A DNA stretch of 64,000 bases, taken from contig NZ_AUHH01000015.1 of the NCBI RefSeq assembly GCF_000423085.1, forward strand, positions 1 to 64,000, written 5' to 3'. The DNA comes from Granulicoccus phenolivorans DSM 17626 = NBRC 107789 = JCM 15570. Lineage in GTDB: Bacteria; Actinomycetota; Actinomycetes; Propionibacteriales; Propionibacteriaceae. Below are positions 49,365 through 59,402 of this stretch, in pieces. Numbering within the stretch: the stretch's first letter is position 1; the number at the start of each line of letters is the position of its first letter. The notes under the pieces were generated by a model. That model did not search any database. It saw nothing but the letters and a program-made list of their open reading frames with translations, and had not been told where the DNA came from. Position numbers and translations under genes: made by a program.

Positions 49365-50231
49365 TCAGTCCATCGGATGGTCCTCGGTGACGAAGTCGAT
49401 CAGCCGCTCGACTTCGGTCACCAGGCGCCGGTCCAGGTGCTGGAAGGAGTCGACCCGGGCCAGGATCGCCTGCCAGGCCTTGGCGATGTCGGCCTGGTTG
49501 CGGTGCTTGAGGCCGAGGTGCGCACAGATCCCGGACTTCCAATCGGTGCCCTTGGGGATGTGCGGCCATGCCTTGAGGCCGACCCGTTCGGGTTTGACCG
49601 CCTCCCAGATGTCGATGAACTGGTGGCCGGTGACCAGCACCCAGTCGGCGTACCGGCCGCGGGCGACCTCGTCGGCGATCCGCTGCTCCTTCGAGCCGGG
49701 CACCAGATGGTCGGCCAGGACGCCCAGGCGCCGGCCCTGCTCGGGCGCGAACTCGGCGACGATCGCCGGCAGGTCGTCGATGCCGCCGAGGTACTCGACC
49801 ACGACGCCGACATAGCGCAGGTCGTCGCCCCAGATCTTCTCGATCAGTTCGGCGTCGTGGCGGCCCTCGACGTACAGCCGGCTGGGCAGAGCCACCTTGG
49901 ACTGGTGGTTCGCCGGCAGCCGACGCGATCCGGACGCGGTATGGGTCAGGCTCTTCGGCGGGGCGGCCGCCTTCCGCTTCGGGGCGAGCAGGTTCACCGG
50001 TTTCCCGTCGACCCAGAAGCCGGGGCCCAGCGGGAAGGAGCGACGCTTGCCGCGGCGGTCCTCCAGGATGACCAGGCCGTTCTCGCTGCCGACGACCGCG
50101 CCGACGAAACCGCTGCTGGGCTCCTCGACGACCAGGTCCTTGGCGATCACCAGGTCGGTGGCCTGCGGGCGGTTGCCCCGCTGCCAGCCGGGCTTGAGCA
50201 CGTCCCCGCGATACCGATCACTCACACTCAC
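49365..50231 (-). CDS. DUF3097 protein
   Basis: 288 aa. An N-terminal SH3-like region, a low-complexity link (PKRKAAAPPKS) and a Toprim-like core (RLYVEGRHDAELIEKIWGDDLR, EYLGGIDDL, GVLADHLVPGSKE, LVTGHQFIDIWEAV). DUF3097 is actinobacterial and regularly lies next to hemW; its role is unknown. GTG start 7 nt after TAGGCT (50244-50239). Confidence 0.9.
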   Translation of the reverse strand: MSVSDRYRGDVLKPGWQRGNRPQATDLVIAKDLVVEEPSSGFVGAVVGSENGLVILEDRRGKRRSFPLGPGFWVDGKPVNLLAPKRKAAAPPKSLTHTASGSRRLPANHQSKVALPSRLYVEGRHDAELIEKIWGDDLRYVGVVVEYLGGIDDLPAIVAEFAPEQGRRLGVLADHLVPGSKEQRIADEVARGRYADWVLVTGHQFIDIWEAVKPERVGLKAWPHIPKGTDWKSGICAHLGLKHRNQADIAKAWQAILARVDSFQHLDRRLVTEVERLIDFVTEDHPMD

Positions 50232-50294
50232 CGGGCCGAGCCTAGGCCGCGACCCCGGGGGCGGGCGGGAGCCGCGGCGGCGTGTGCGGGGATC

Positions 50295-51521
50295 TCAGTC
50301 GAGCAGGTCCCGGATGACGCCGTCGGCCAGCAGTCGGCCGGTCCGGGTCAGTACCAGCCGGTCACCGGTCGGGCCGGTGGTCAGGGTGGCCAGGCCGGTC
50401 TCGATCGGGCGGCTCATCCGGGCCCGTTCGGAGTCGGTCAGCAGCGCCGGGTCGAGCCCGTCGACCAGCCGCAGTTCCAGCAGGATCCGTTCGATCCGGC
50501 GGGTGTCGGCGTCCAGCACCTCCCGGGCGTACGCCGGGGGCCGCCCGGCGGCCAGGCGCCCGGCGTACGCGGCGGGGTGTTTGACGTTCCAGAACCGGAC
50601 CCCGCCGATGTGGGAGTGCGCGCCCGGCCCGATCCCCCACCAGTGGTGCCCGCGCCAGTACGCCAGGTTGTGCCGGGCCCGATGCTGCGGGGTCCGGGCC
50701 CAGTTCGACACCTCGTACCAGCCGTAGCCGGCCGCGCTCAGGGTGTCCTCGGCCTGCAGGTACTTGTCCGCGAGGTCGTCCTCGTCGGGTTCGGGCAACT
50801 CGCCGCGGCGGATCCGACCGGCCAGTCGGGTGCCCTCCTCCACGATCAACGAGTAGGCGCTGAGGTGGTCCGGCTCGACCGACAGCGCGGCATCCAGCGA
50901 GGCCTGCCAGTCCGCCGCGGACTCGCCGGGGGTGCCGTAGATCAGGTCCAGGGAGATGTTGTCGAACCCGGCCGCGCGCGCATCCCGGACCGCCCGCAGC
51001 GCGCCGCCGGGGGTGTGCACCCGGTCCAGCACCTGCAGGACATGGGTGCGGGCCGACTGCATCCCGAAGGAGATCCGGTTCAGCCCGCCGGCGCGGAGGG
51101 CGGCGAGTTCGGCCGGGCCGACGGTTTCCGGGTTGGCCTCGGTGGTGATCTCGGCGTCAGGTTCCAGCCCGAATCGGTCGGCGACTCCCGCCACGAACCG
51201 GGCCAGGTCGGCCGGCGGCAGCAGCGTCGGCGTACCGCCCCCGATGAAGATGGTCGACACCGGGGGCGCGGACGTACCCCCCAGCGCCCGGGCCGCCAGG
51301 TCGAGTTCGGCCAGCGCCGAATCGAGGTAGTCCGCGCGGGAGGCGCCGGGGCCGAGTTCGTCGGAGGTGTAGGTGTTGAAGTCGCAGTAGCCGCACCGGG
51401 TGCTGCAGAAGGGGACGTGCAGATAGATGCTCAGCGGGGTGTGGGCCACCTCGGCGAGCGCAGCGGGAGGCAGCGAACCGTCCTCGGGGACGGCCTCGCC
51501 GGCCAGGGTGACCGAAGGCAT
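50295..51521 (-). CDS. hemW: Heme chaperone HemW (radical SAM, coproporphyrinogen III oxidase-like)
   Basis: 408 aa. Radical-SAM cluster motif CSTRCGYC (C-x3-C-x2-C) with an extra Cys-free flank, the GGGTPT motif, ETTEANPE and a C-terminal HemN-like domain. The absence of the N-terminal extension of HemN and the position in the lepA-hrcA neighbourhood favour HemW, a heme-trafficking protein. ATG is 7 nt after TAAGGT (51534-51529). Confidence 0.92.
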   Translation of the reverse strand: MPSVTLAGEAVPEDGSLPPAALAEVAHTPLSIYLHVPFCSTRCGYCDFNTYTSDELGPGASRADYLDSALAELDLAARALGGTSAPPVSTIFIGGGTPTLLPPADLARFVAGVADRFGLEPDAEITTEANPETVGPAELAALRAGGLNRISFGMQSARTHVLQVLDRVHTPGGALRAVRDARAAGFDNISLDLIYGTPGESAADWQASLDAALSVEPDHLSAYSLIVEEGTRLAGRIRRGELPEPDEDDLADKYLQAEDTLSAAGYGWYEVSNWARTPQHRARHNLAYWRGHHWWGIGPGAHSHIGGVRFWNVKHPAAYAGRLAAGRPPAYAREVLDADTRRIERILLELRLVDGLDPALLTDSERARMSRPIETGLATLTTGPTGDRLVLTRTGRLLADGVIRDLLD

Positions 51522-51553
51522 GCGCCCGACCTTACCCCCGCCACCGCCGGACG

Positions 51554-51589
51554 CACCGCGGCCGGCAGGAGAACCTGCCGGCCGCGGTG
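51554..51589 (-). terminator. Strong terminator after the sugar symporter gene
   Basis: A perfect 16-bp stem CACCGCGGCCGGCAGG / CCTGCCGGCCGCGGTG with a 4-nt loop, 20 bp beyond the stop of the minus-strand symporter gene and 32 bp before the start of hemW. Confidence 0.85.
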
Positions 51590-51609
51590 GAGTGGATCAG
51601 TCGCGTGGG

Positions 51610-53100
51610 TCAACTCTGCGAGCCGGGCCCCTCGGCGTCGGTGTCGGTGCCACCGTGCGCCCGCTGCGCGGTCTGGGCACCGAGATGGATGCCCTTGGCC
51701 CGCCGATCCTGGATGTCGCGCATGATCTCCTGGAACCGGGTCTCGGTCAGCGGGTAGCTGGCCATGATCAGCGCGGCGATGATGAAGCAACCGGCGGCGA
51801 AGATCACGAACCACATCGCCATCGAGTTCAGCGTCTCGGGGCTCTGCGGCAGGCCCTGCTTCTTCAGGCCGGCGTCGTACAGCGACCAGGACAGCACCAG
51901 CCCGGACAGCGACAGGCCGATGCCCTGACCGACCTTGCGGGTGAAGGAGAAGGCGGAGTAGGTCGCGCCCTCGGTGCGGATGCCGGTCTTCCATTCGCCG
52001 TATTCGACGGTATCGGCCTCCAGCGCCCACGTCATGGTGTTCAGCATGGCCATCGACGCGCCGACGATGAACAGGCCGATCAGCGAGAGGGCCAGGTTGT
52101 TCAGCAGCACGTTGGCGATCCAGAAAATCACCGCGCCGGCGGCCGCCAGCAGGGCCGACCCCAGGAAGGAGCGCTTCTTGCCCAGCTTCTTGGTCAGCAT
52201 CGGGCCGAACGGACCCATGTAGAGCACCGCGCCGGTGGTGATGATGGTGACGACGGTGGCCATCCAGTTGCCGGTGGTCATCTTGCCGAGCATGTCGTTG
52301 GCGACGTAGATGGCGGTACCGGAGACGACGTTCTGCCCGGTCAGGTACGCCAGCGAGGACAGGCACAGCCGCAGCAGTGGGCCGTTCTTGCCGACGGTCA
52401 TCACCGTTTCCTTCAGCGTGACCTTTTCGACTTCGCGCTCGACGATCTCCTCGGTGGTCAAGAAGCAGGTCATGAAGAAGATCGTGCCGACCACCAGGAA
52501 GATGAGGGCGGTGACCAGGAAGGTGGTCTGCAGGTTCTCCGCCGCCTTGATCTGCGGAGCCAGCACGACCGCCAGGATCAGGATGGTGAAGCCGGAACCG
52601 ACCATCCGGGAGGCGGCCAGCTTGGAGCGATCCACCGGGTTCTGCGTCATGGCGCCGGCCAGCGAGCCGTAGGGGATGTTCACCATCGAGTACAGCAGGC
52701 CCATCAGGGCGTACGAAATGGTCGCCCAGGCGAGCTTGGCGCCGTAGCCGTCCACGGGGATCCAGAAGCAGAGCAGGTTCGACAGCAGCAGCGGGACCGA
52801 GTACCACAGGATGAACGGGCGGAACTTGCCCCAGCGGGTCATCGTGGAGTCGACCATCCGGCCCGCGAACAGGTCGGCGAAGGCGTCCCAGATCTTGATG
52901 ACCAGGAAGATGATGGCCGAGTGCTCGGGACGGATCCCGACCACATCGGTGTAGAACACCAGCAGGAACAGGCCGGTCATCTGGAAGGCGATATTGCACC
53001 CGGCATCGCCCATGCCGTAGCCGATCAGTGTCTTGGGCTTGATGTGGGGCTTGAGTGGATCCACGACTGCCGTCGTGGCGCCGCCTTTCACAGTACTCAT
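51610..53100 (-). CDS. GPH-family glycoside/pentoside:cation symporter
   Basis: 496 aa, 12 membrane helices. MelB-type features: GYGMGDAGCNIAFQ at the N-terminus, IKIWDAFADLFAGRMVD with cation-site acids, and ALEADTVEYGEWKTGIRTEGATYS near helix 10. Imports a sugar or glycoside with Na+ or H+. No glycosidase neighbours it, so the substrate is open. SD AAGGAGAC before ATG 53100. Confidence 0.88.
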   Translation of the reverse strand: MSTVKGGATTAVVDPLKPHIKPKTLIGYGMGDAGCNIAFQMTGLFLLVFYTDVVGIRPEHSAIIFLVIKIWDAFADLFAGRMVDSTMTRWGKFRPFILWYSVPLLLSNLLCFWIPVDGYGAKLAWATISYALMGLLYSMVNIPYGSLAGAMTQNPVDRSKLAASRMVGSGFTILILAVVLAPQIKAAENLQTTFLVTALIFLVVGTIFFMTCFLTTEEIVEREVEKVTLKETVMTVGKNGPLLRLCLSSLAYLTGQNVVSGTAIYVANDMLGKMTTGNWMATVVTIITTGAVLYMGPFGPMLTKKLGKKRSFLGSALLAAAGAVIFWIANVLLNNLALSLIGLFIVGASMAMLNTMTWALEADTVEYGEWKTGIRTEGATYSAFSFTRKVGQGIGLSLSGLVLSWSLYDAGLKKQGLPQSPETLNSMAMWFVIFAAGCFIIAALIMASYPLTETRFQEIMRDIQDRRAKGIHLGAQTAQRAHGGTDTDAEGPGSQS

Positions 53101-53393
53101 CCTGTCTCCTTGACGGGGCGCACTTTGTGGTGGGGGCCGGGGTACGCAGACCCGGCGTGCAACTGCGTTGTCATCTCAAAGTAAACGCCGGGCCATCTGA
53201 TCGGGGGGATGAGTTTCCAGGAGTTGCCGCGACAAACCGACGAGATCCCGGCCACAACGGCGCCGCCCGACCGATGCTGTCGGCGGTCGACCTCTGATTT
53301 CGGGGACTGAACGATTAGGCGTCCGGTATGAAATTTCAACTATGCTGGCCGACGCTGCGTCCAGCTCCGGACGCCTCGAAGGAGGATCCCCCG

Positions 53394-54506
53394 TTGTCCA
53401 GTGAATCCGCTGAAACCCCCGCGCGCTCGCACGAGATCCGCGTCGCGCTGGTGGGCGTCGGCAACTGCGCCTCGTCCCTGGTGCAGGGTGTCGAGTTCTA
53501 CAAGGATGCTGCAGACACCGAAGAGGTGCCGGGCCTGATGCACGTGCGCTTCGGCGATTACCACGTGGGTGATCTGAACTTCGTCGCCGCTTTCGATGTC
53601 GACGAGGCCAAGGTCGGCCTCGATCTGAGCGAAGCGATCATTGCCGGGGAGAACAACACCTTCCACATCGCCGACGTGCCCACCACGGGGGTCACCGTCC
53701 AGCGCGGCCACACCCTGGACGGCCTGGGCCGCTACTACCGCGAGACCATCACCGAGTCCGCCGCCGAACCGGTCGATGTCGTCCAGGCCCTCAAGGATGC
53801 CCGGGTCGACGTCGTAGTGTCGTACCTGCCGGTGGGCTCGGAGGAGGCCGACAAGTTCTACGCCCAGTGCGCGATCGATGCCCGCTGTGCGTTCGTGAAC
53901 GCGCTGCCGGTCTTCATCGCCGGCACCCCGGAGTGGGCCGACAAGTTCGCGCAGGCCGGCCTGCCGATCATCGGTGACGACATCAAGTCCCAGGTCGGCG
54001 CCACGATCACCCACCGGGTGATGGCACGGCTGATGGAGCAGCGCGGCTACACCGTCGACCGGACCTACCAGCTGAACGTCGGCGGCAACATGGACTTCAA
54101 GAACATGCTCGAGCGCGACCGGCTGGAGTCCAAGAAGATCTCCAAGACCCAGGCCGTCACCTCCAACATCAAGAACACCCTCGATGAGCGGGACGTGCAC
54201 ATCGGCCCGTCGGACTACGTCGGCTGGCTGGAGGACCGCAAGTTCGCGTTCGTCCGGCTGGAGGGCCAGGGGTTCGGCAACGCCCCGATGTCGATCGAGT
54301 ACAAGCTCGAGGTGTGGGACTCCCCCAACTCCGCCGGGGTGATCATCGACGCCGTCCGCGCCGCCAAGATCGGCCTGGACCGCGGCATCGGCGGCCCGCT
54401 GCTGTCGGCGTCGTCGTACCTGATGAAGTCCCCGCCGGTGCAGCGCCCCGACAACGAGGCCCGGGACACCCTGGAAGCCTTCATCCGGGGTGAGGAAGAG
54501 CGCTGA
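53394..54506 (+). CDS. ino1: Inositol-3-phosphate synthase
   Basis: 370 aa from a TTG start with AAGGAGG 8 nt upstream. NAD-binding [40 protein letters not shown] and the [13 protein letters not shown] catalytic lysine region. Converts glucose 6-phosphate to inositol phosphate, the precursor of mycothiol and phosphatidylinositol. An in-frame ATG at 53328 exists but a TATGCT -10 at 53341-53346 argues that transcription starts after it. mshA, the next mycothiol gene, lies 1.4 kb away. Confidence 0.94.
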   Translation: MSSESAETPARSHEIRVALVGVGNCASSLVQGVEFYKDAADTEEVPGLMHVRFGDYHVGDLNFVAAFDVDEAKVGLDLSEAIIAGENNTFHIADVPTTGVTVQRGHTLDGLGRYYRETITESAAEPVDVVQALKDARVDVVVSYLPVGSEEADKFYAQCAIDARCAFVNALPVFIAGTPEWADKFAQAGLPIIGDDIKSQVGATITHRVMARLMEQRGYTVDRTYQLNVGGNMDFKNMLERDRLESKKISKTQAVTSNIKNTLDERDVHIGPSDYVGWLEDRKFAFVRLEGQGFGNAPMSIEYKLEVWDSPNSAGVIIDAVRAAKIGLDRGIGGPLLSASSYLMKSPPVQRPDNEARDTLEAFIRGEEER

Positions 54507-54531
54507 GCCGCGCCCACACTGAGTTTCGGAC

Positions 54532-54561
54532 CGGAGCCGTCGCCGTAGGGTGACGGCTCCG
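54532..54561 (+). terminator. Terminator after ino1
   Basis: CGGAGCCGTC / GACGGCTCCG, a 10-bp perfect stem with a 10-nt loop, followed by GTCGCTTTCC. It lies 25 bp after the ino1 stop. Confidence 0.75.
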
Positions 54562-54665
54562 TCGCTTTCCCGGCCCGGGGCGGGGGCCGGACCCCCGAAG
54601 AACGGACAGACCGGGGACCGGGCGGCCGATCACACTGGAGGCAGACCCGTCCCGAGGAGCCCGTC

Positions 54666-55778
54666 ATGATCCTTGCCTCCTACAACGTGGAAAACCTCTT
54701 CTCCCGACCCCGGGCGATGAACCTGACCGATGCCCAGGCCGCACCGATCCTGGCTGCCCATGCCGAACTGCAACAGCTGCTGCAACTCGACAGCTATGTC
54801 GGCAAGCAGGCCCGCATCCTCGAACTGCTCGAGGTGCTGGGGCTGCTGCACGCCGACACCAGCACCTACGCCGTGCTCCGCCGGATCCGCGGACAACTGG
54901 TACGCCGCCCGCAGACCGGGCCGGTCACCGTGGTCGCCACCGGTCGGGCCGACTGGATCGGCTGGGTGGAACTGACCCGCGCCGAGGTCAACGAACTGGC
55001 GATGCGGCACACCGCCCAGGTGATCGCCGACCTGGGTGCCGACGTGCTCGGGGTGATCGAGGCCGAGAACCGGGTGAGTCTGGAACTGTTCTCCACCTCG
55101 CTGCTGCGCCAGGTCGGCAGTCGCCCCTACGAACAGGTAATGGTCGTCGACGGCAACGATCCCCGCGGCATCGACGTCGGCCTGCTGACCCGCCCCGCGT
55201 ATGCGCTGCAGACCATCCGCACCCACATCTTCGACACCGACGCCCAGGGCGTGATCTTCAGCCGCGACTGCGCCGAATACCACCTGGCCACCCCGGCCGG
55301 CGGCGAGTTGATCGTGCTGCTGAACCACTTCAAATCCAAGGGCTACGCCTCCCCCGGCGACCGGACCGGGGCCCTCAAGCGCCGCCGGCAGGCCACCGCG
55401 GTCGCCGAGATCTATCGCGGGCTGATCGCCGCGGGTCATGCTCGGGTGGCGGTGCTGGGTGACCTGAACGACTCCCCCGGCGGAGGCTCGCTCGATCCGC
55501 TGCTCACCGGCACCGATCTGCGCGACATCTCCGAGCATCCCGACTTCGTCTGGGGACCGCGCCGCGGGACCTATGGGTCGGGCAACGAGAAGGACAAGAT
55601 CGACTATGTGCTGCTGTCGCCGGAGCTGTTCGCCCGGGCCCGGGGCGGGCAGGTGTGCCGCAAGGGCGTGTATCGCGGGCCGCGGACGCAGAACCCGTGG
55701 GAGATCTATCCGACGCTGACCAAGAAGGCCGAGGAGGCCTCCGACCATGCGGCCATCGTGGCCGACCTGGACCTGTAG
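54666..55778 (+). CDS. Endonuclease/exonuclease/phosphatase-family protein
   Basis: 370 aa, no signal peptide. EEP-fold motifs: SYNVENLF at the N-terminus, GVIEAEN (catalytic Glu), VLLNHFKSKG, VLGDLNDSP (Asp-Asn) and C-terminal EEASDHAAIVADL (Asp-His). Nuclease or phosphodiesterase of unknown substrate. SD CGAGGAG. Its TAG stop is duplicated in a tandem repeat. Confidence 0.87.
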   Translation: MILASYNVENLFSRPRAMNLTDAQAAPILAAHAELQQLLQLDSYVGKQARILELLEVLGLLHADTSTYAVLRRIRGQLVRRPQTGPVTVVATGRADWIGWVELTRAEVNELAMRHTAQVIADLGADVLGVIEAENRVSLELFSTSLLRQVGSRPYEQVMVVDGNDPRGIDVGLLTRPAYALQTIRTHIFDTDAQGVIFSRDCAEYHLATPAGGELIVLLNHFKSKGYASPGDRTGALKRRRQATAVAEIYRGLIAAGHARVAVLGDLNDSPGGGSLDPLLTGTDLRDISEHPDFVWGPRRGTYGSGNEKDKIDYVLLSPELFARARGGQVCRKGVYRGPRTQNPWEIYPTLTKKAEEASDHAAIVADLDL

Positions 55779-55813
55779 TTCGCCGACCTGGACCTGTGGT
55801 TCGCCGACCTGAC
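55761..55813. repeat. 21-bp tandem duplication spanning the stop codon of the EEP gene
   Basis: GCCGACCTGGACCTGTAGTT plus C at 55761-55781 is repeated at 55782-55802 with TAG changed to TGG, then a partial copy at 55803-55813. The period keeps frame, so read-through of the stop would continue into the repeat. Confidence 0.92.
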
Positions 55814-55882
55814 AGGCAGGCGACATCGGTTTCGAATTCGGCCCCGAAAAGGGGTCTGCGGCGCAACCGATGCTGCCTGCAG

Positions 55883-57088
55883 TCACTGGGCCGCAGTAGC
55901 CGCCCGGGTGAGCCGGGCGTACAGGGCCCGATGCTCCCGGGCGACCCGGGCCCAGCTGTGCCCGGCGGCGTACGCCGCGCCTGCGCGGCCGAGCGTGCGC
56001 CGCCGCGCCGGGTCGTCGGCCAGGGCGCCGAGCGCGGCGGCCCAGGCGGCGGGGTCGCGGGAGTCGACCAGCAGCCCGGTCCGGCCGTCGCGGACCGCCA
56101 CCTCGAGTCCGTCGACCCGGGTCGCCACCACCGGGGTTGCGCAGCCCTGGGCCTCCAGTGCGACCAGGCCGAAGGTTTCCGAACTCGACGGGACCGCCAC
56201 CACGTCGGCAGCCCGCATCTGCTCGGCCAGGGCTGCGGCCGGTCGGCTCGGCAGCAGTTCCACCCGGTCAGTCAGGGCGGCCGCGGCGATCTGGGCGCGC
56301 AGCCCGGCGACGAACTCCGGGGCGCCGTCACCGATGATCCGGGCCACCACATCCCGGCCGGAGTCCCGGAGCAGGGCGAGGGCGGCGATCAGTACCTGCG
56401 GTCCCTTCAGCGATTGCAGCCGTCCGGCGAGCAGCACCCGCATCGGGTCCCGGGCGACCATGTCCCTCGGGTCCGGGCTGGGCGGGTGGTGGATCTCCGG
56501 GTCGATCCCGGGCGCGATCACCGCGATCCGAGCCGGGTCCGCGGCGTACAGGCGGGTGAGCTGCTCCCCTTCGGCGACGGTGTTGACCACCAACGCGTCG
56601 GTCTCGGCGATCACGGCCTGCTCGGCCCGGGCGCGGGATTCGGGTTCGATCACGTCGCCCGGGCCCCGCCGCTCATTCTTGGCGCGGGCAGTGGTGTGCA
56701 GGCAGGTGACCAGCCGCAGCCCGGTGCGTGCGGCGATCTGCCGGCCGGCGACAGCGGAGAGCCAGTAGTGCGCGTGCAGGATCCCCGGGCTCGGGTCGGC
56801 GGCCACCAGGTCCCCGCAGGCTGCGGCGAAGGCGTCGACATAGGCCGGCAGGTCCTCCTTGGCCCGGCCGATCGCCCCGAGGTCGAGGTGATGGACTCGG
56901 CTGCCGTCCGGCAGGTCGACCACTGCGGCCTGATCCGAGCGGCGGCGCAGGGCGTACATGATGACCTGCTCCCCCTGGGCGACCAGCTGGCGCGCCAGTT
57001 GGGCGACGTAGACGTTCATCCCACCGGCGTCCCCCCGGCCGGGCAGATCCAGCGGGGACGTGTGCAACGACATCACATGGATTGTCAC
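55883..57088 (-). CDS. mshA: D-inositol-3-phosphate glycosyltransferase MshA
   Basis: 401 aa. GT4-family Rossmann pair. DAGGMNVYVAQLARQL at the N-terminus binds the acceptor, HAHYWLSAVAGRQIA is diagnostic for MshA, and the C-terminal half has VPSSSETFGLVALEAQGCATPVVATRVDGL read as the nucleotide-sugar site (Glu-x7-Glu). First committed step of mycothiol synthesis: UDP-GlcNAc plus inositol phosphate. GTG start with GGGAGG. Confidence 0.92.
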   Translation of the reverse strand: MTIHVMSLHTSPLDLPGRGDAGGMNVYVAQLARQLVAQGEQVIMYALRRRSDQAAVVDLPDGSRVHHLDLGAIGRAKEDLPAYVDAFAAACGDLVAADPSPGILHAHYWLSAVAGRQIAARTGLRLVTCLHTTARAKNERRGPGDVIEPESRARAEQAVIAETDALVVNTVAEGEQLTRLYAADPARIAVIAPGIDPEIHHPPSPDPRDMVARDPMRVLLAGRLQSLKGPQVLIAALALLRDSGRDVVARIIGDGAPEFVAGLRAQIAAAALTDRVELLPSRPAAALAEQMRAADVVAVPSSSETFGLVALEAQGCATPVVATRVDGLEVAVRDGRTGLLVDSRDPAAWAAALGALADDPARRRTLGRAGAAYAAGHSWARVAREHRALYARLTRAATAAQ

Positions 57089-57169
57089 GTTTTTGCCTCC
57101 CTCAGCTACTTCTCAGATCTAGAATTTCTGACCGCCAGCAACCGATACATCAACGACGATGGGATCCGG

Positions 57170-57643
57170 ATGACCACTCATGACCATGAGCAGGAGTATG
57201 ACGCCGAGCGTCATCTTCCCCCACATCACACCCCGCTGCCGGCGCTGTCGCCCGATACCCACCGGGCGATCGCGGAGGCCGACTACGTCGCGATCAGCGA
57301 CTCCCCGGAATTCGGTGAACTCCGCCGCCGGTTCCGCAGCTTTGCATTCCCGATGACCCTGGCGTTTCTGATCTGGTACTTCGGCTACGTGCTGCTGTCC
57401 ACCTACGCGATCGAGTTCATGAGCCAGCGGATCGGCGGCTCCGCCATCACGATCGGCCTGGTTCTGGGCTTCGGCCAGTTCGTGACGACCTTCTTGATCA
57501 CCGCGCTGTACATCCGCCACGCGAACAAGTCCCTCGACCCGATCGCCACGCATCTCAAGAGCGCCCTCGAGAACGCCCACGGCACGCAGACCGGCTCCGA
57601 CCAGGACCGGGCCACCGACTCCGAGACCGGAGGTACCCGATGA
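57170..57643 (+). CDS. DUF485 membrane protein, companion of acetate symporter
   Basis: 157 aa. Two membrane helices (about 64-84 and 95-117) in the DUF485 pattern FAFPMTLAFLIWYFGYVLLS. His-rich N-terminal tail (HDHEQ, PPHHTPLP). DUF485 proteins regularly precede actP-like symporters, as here with a 4-bp overlap; they are presumed accessory subunits. Confidence 0.88.
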   Translation: MTTHDHEQEYDAERHLPPHHTPLPALSPDTHRAIAEADYVAISDSPEFGELRRRFRSFAFPMTLAFLIWYFGYVLLSTYAIEFMSQRIGGSAITIGLVLGFGQFVTTFLITALYIRHANKSLDPIATHLKSALENAHGTQTGSDQDRATDSETGGTR

Positions 57644-59259
57644 TTCCGCAGCTTCCGCTGGCCACCACCCAGCTCGGCAACCCGGCGATCAACATTGCGA
57701 TTTTCGCCGCCTTCGTGGTCATCACCCTGACCATCGTCATTCGCGTCTCCTCCGGTGGGAGGAAGAAGACCGGTGAGTTCTACACCGGCGGCGCCCGGTT
57801 CGACGGCCGCCAGAACGGCCTGGCCATCGCGGGTGATTACCTGTCCGCGGCGTCCTTCCTCGGCATCGCCGGATCGGTTGCCTTCTACGGCTACGACGGC
57901 CTGCTGTATTCGATCGGCTTCCTGGTGGCCTGGCTGGTGGCGCTGCTGCTGGTGGCCGAGCCGCTGCGCAACACCGGGCGCTACACGATGGCCGACGTGC
58001 TGTCGTTCCGGATGAAGCAGGGCCCGGTGCGGATGGCCGCCGCGATCTCGACGCTGCTGGTGTCGTTCTTCTACCTGCTGGCCCAGATGGCCGGCGCGGG
58101 CGGTCTGGTCGCGCTGCTATTGGGGATCACCGATGACACCATGATCAGCGTGGTGATCGGAATCGTCGGCGTCCTGATGATCGCCTACGTGATGATCGGC
58201 GGGATGAAGGGCACCACCTACGTGCAGATGATCAAGGCGGTGCTGCTCATCGTGGGCGTGCTGGTGATGACGGTGTGGGTGTTGGGGTTGTTCGGGTTCA
58301 ACCTGTCGAACCTGCTGCAGAATGCCGTCGATCATGTGAACAGCCTCAAGCCCGGGACCGGTGAGGCGCTGCTGCAGCCGATGGGCCGCTACGGCACGAA
58401 CAAGCTCGGCTTCATCTCGCTGTCGGTGGCGCTGGTGCTCGGGGCGGCCGGGCTGCCGCACGTGCTGATGCGCTTCTACACCGTGCCCACCGCCAAGGAG
58501 GCCCGGCGCTCGGTCACCTGGGCGATCGCGCTGATCGGGGCGTTCTACCTGATGACCATCGTGCTGGGCTACGGCGCCGCCGCCCTGGTCGGCAAGGAGG
58601 TCATCAATACCCTGCCGGGCAAGGCCAACGCCGCGGCCCCGGCGCTGGCCTTCGAGCTGGGCGGCACCGTGCTGCTGGCACTGATTGCCGGCGTCGCGTT
58701 CGCGACCATCCTGGCCGTGGTGGCGGGCCTGACGATCACCGCGTCGGCCTCCTTCGCCCATGACATCTACAACAACGTGCTGAAGAAGGGGAAGGCCGAC
58801 CCGGCCAAGGAGGTCAAGGTCGCGCGGGTCACCGTGGTCGTGATCGGCATCCTGGCGATCGTCGGCGGGATCCTGGCCCGTAACCAGAACGTCGCCTTCC
58901 TGGTGTCGCTGGCGTTCGCGGTGGCGGCCTCGGCGAACCTGCCCTCGATCCTCTACTCGCTGTACTGGCGCGGGTTCAAGACCCAGGGTGCGGTGTGGTC
59001 GCTCTACGGTGGCGTGATCTCGGCCCTGGTGCTGATCATCTTCTCCCCGGCCGTTTCGGGTGCCCCGACCGCGATGTTCCCGAATGTCGATTTCGCCTGG
59101 TTCCCGCTGGACAATCCGGCGCTGGTGTCGGTGCCGATCGGCTTCTTCCTCGGCTGGCTGGGCTCGGTGCTGTCCAAGGAGGACAACACCGCCGTGTCGC
59201 GGGAGATGGAGGTCCGCTCGCTCACCGGCGCCGGTGCCGGTGGGGTGCTGGAGCACTGA
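57640..59259 (+). CDS. actP: Cation:acetate symporter, ActP-like
   Basis: 539 aa, about 13 membrane helices. Solute:sodium symporter family: GEFYTGGARFDGRQNGLAIAGDYLS, GGMKGTTYVQMIKA and ALVLGAAGLPHVLMRFYTVP are spread along the protein as in ActP. Imports acetate, propionate or related monocarboxylates with Na+ or H+. ATGA overlap with the DUF485 gene. Followed by copy 2 of the 80-bp element. Confidence 0.9.
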   Translation: MIPQLPLATTQLGNPAINIAIFAAFVVITLTIVIRVSSGGRKKTGEFYTGGARFDGRQNGLAIAGDYLSAASFLGIAGSVAFYGYDGLLYSIGFLVAWLVALLLVAEPLRNTGRYTMADVLSFRMKQGPVRMAAAISTLLVSFFYLLAQMAGAGGLVALLLGITDDTMISVVIGIVGVLMIAYVMIGGMKGTTYVQMIKAVLLIVGVLVMTVWVLGLFGFNLSNLLQNAVDHVNSLKPGTGEALLQPMGRYGTNKLGFISLSVALVLGAAGLPHVLMRFYTVPTAKEARRSVTWAIALIGAFYLMTIVLGYGAAALVGKEVINTLPGKANAAAPALAFELGGTVLLALIAGVAFATILAVVAGLTITASASFAHDIYNNVLKKGKADPAKEVKVARVTVVVIGILAIVGGILARNQNVAFLVSLAFAVAASANLPSILYSLYWRGFKTQGAVWSLYGGVISALVLIIFSPAVSGAPTAMFPNVDFAWFPLDNPALVSVPIGFFLGWLGSVLSKEDNTAVSREMEVRSLTGAGAGGVLEH

Positions 59260-59314
59260 TCCCACGGCGGGCCGCCCACCCGGGCGGCCCGCTGCGGCTC
59301 GGTACCGCGGAATG

Positions 59315-59394
59315 GTGTGCGGATTGTGCTGCTCGATGGTCCGGAACGGCCCCAGACGCCGTTCTACCGCAAAGTAGCCACACGATCCGCACAC
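59315..59394. repeat. 80-bp dispersed element, copy 2
   Basis: Same length and orientation as 37322-37401; ends GTGTGCGGATTGTG and CACGATCCGCACAC. The single change in the left arm (C to T) still allows a U-G pair in plus-strand RNA. It lies between the convergent symporter and nucleosidase genes, 8 bp from the latter's stop. Confidence 0.9.
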
Positions 59395-59402
59395 ACCGGC
59401 GG

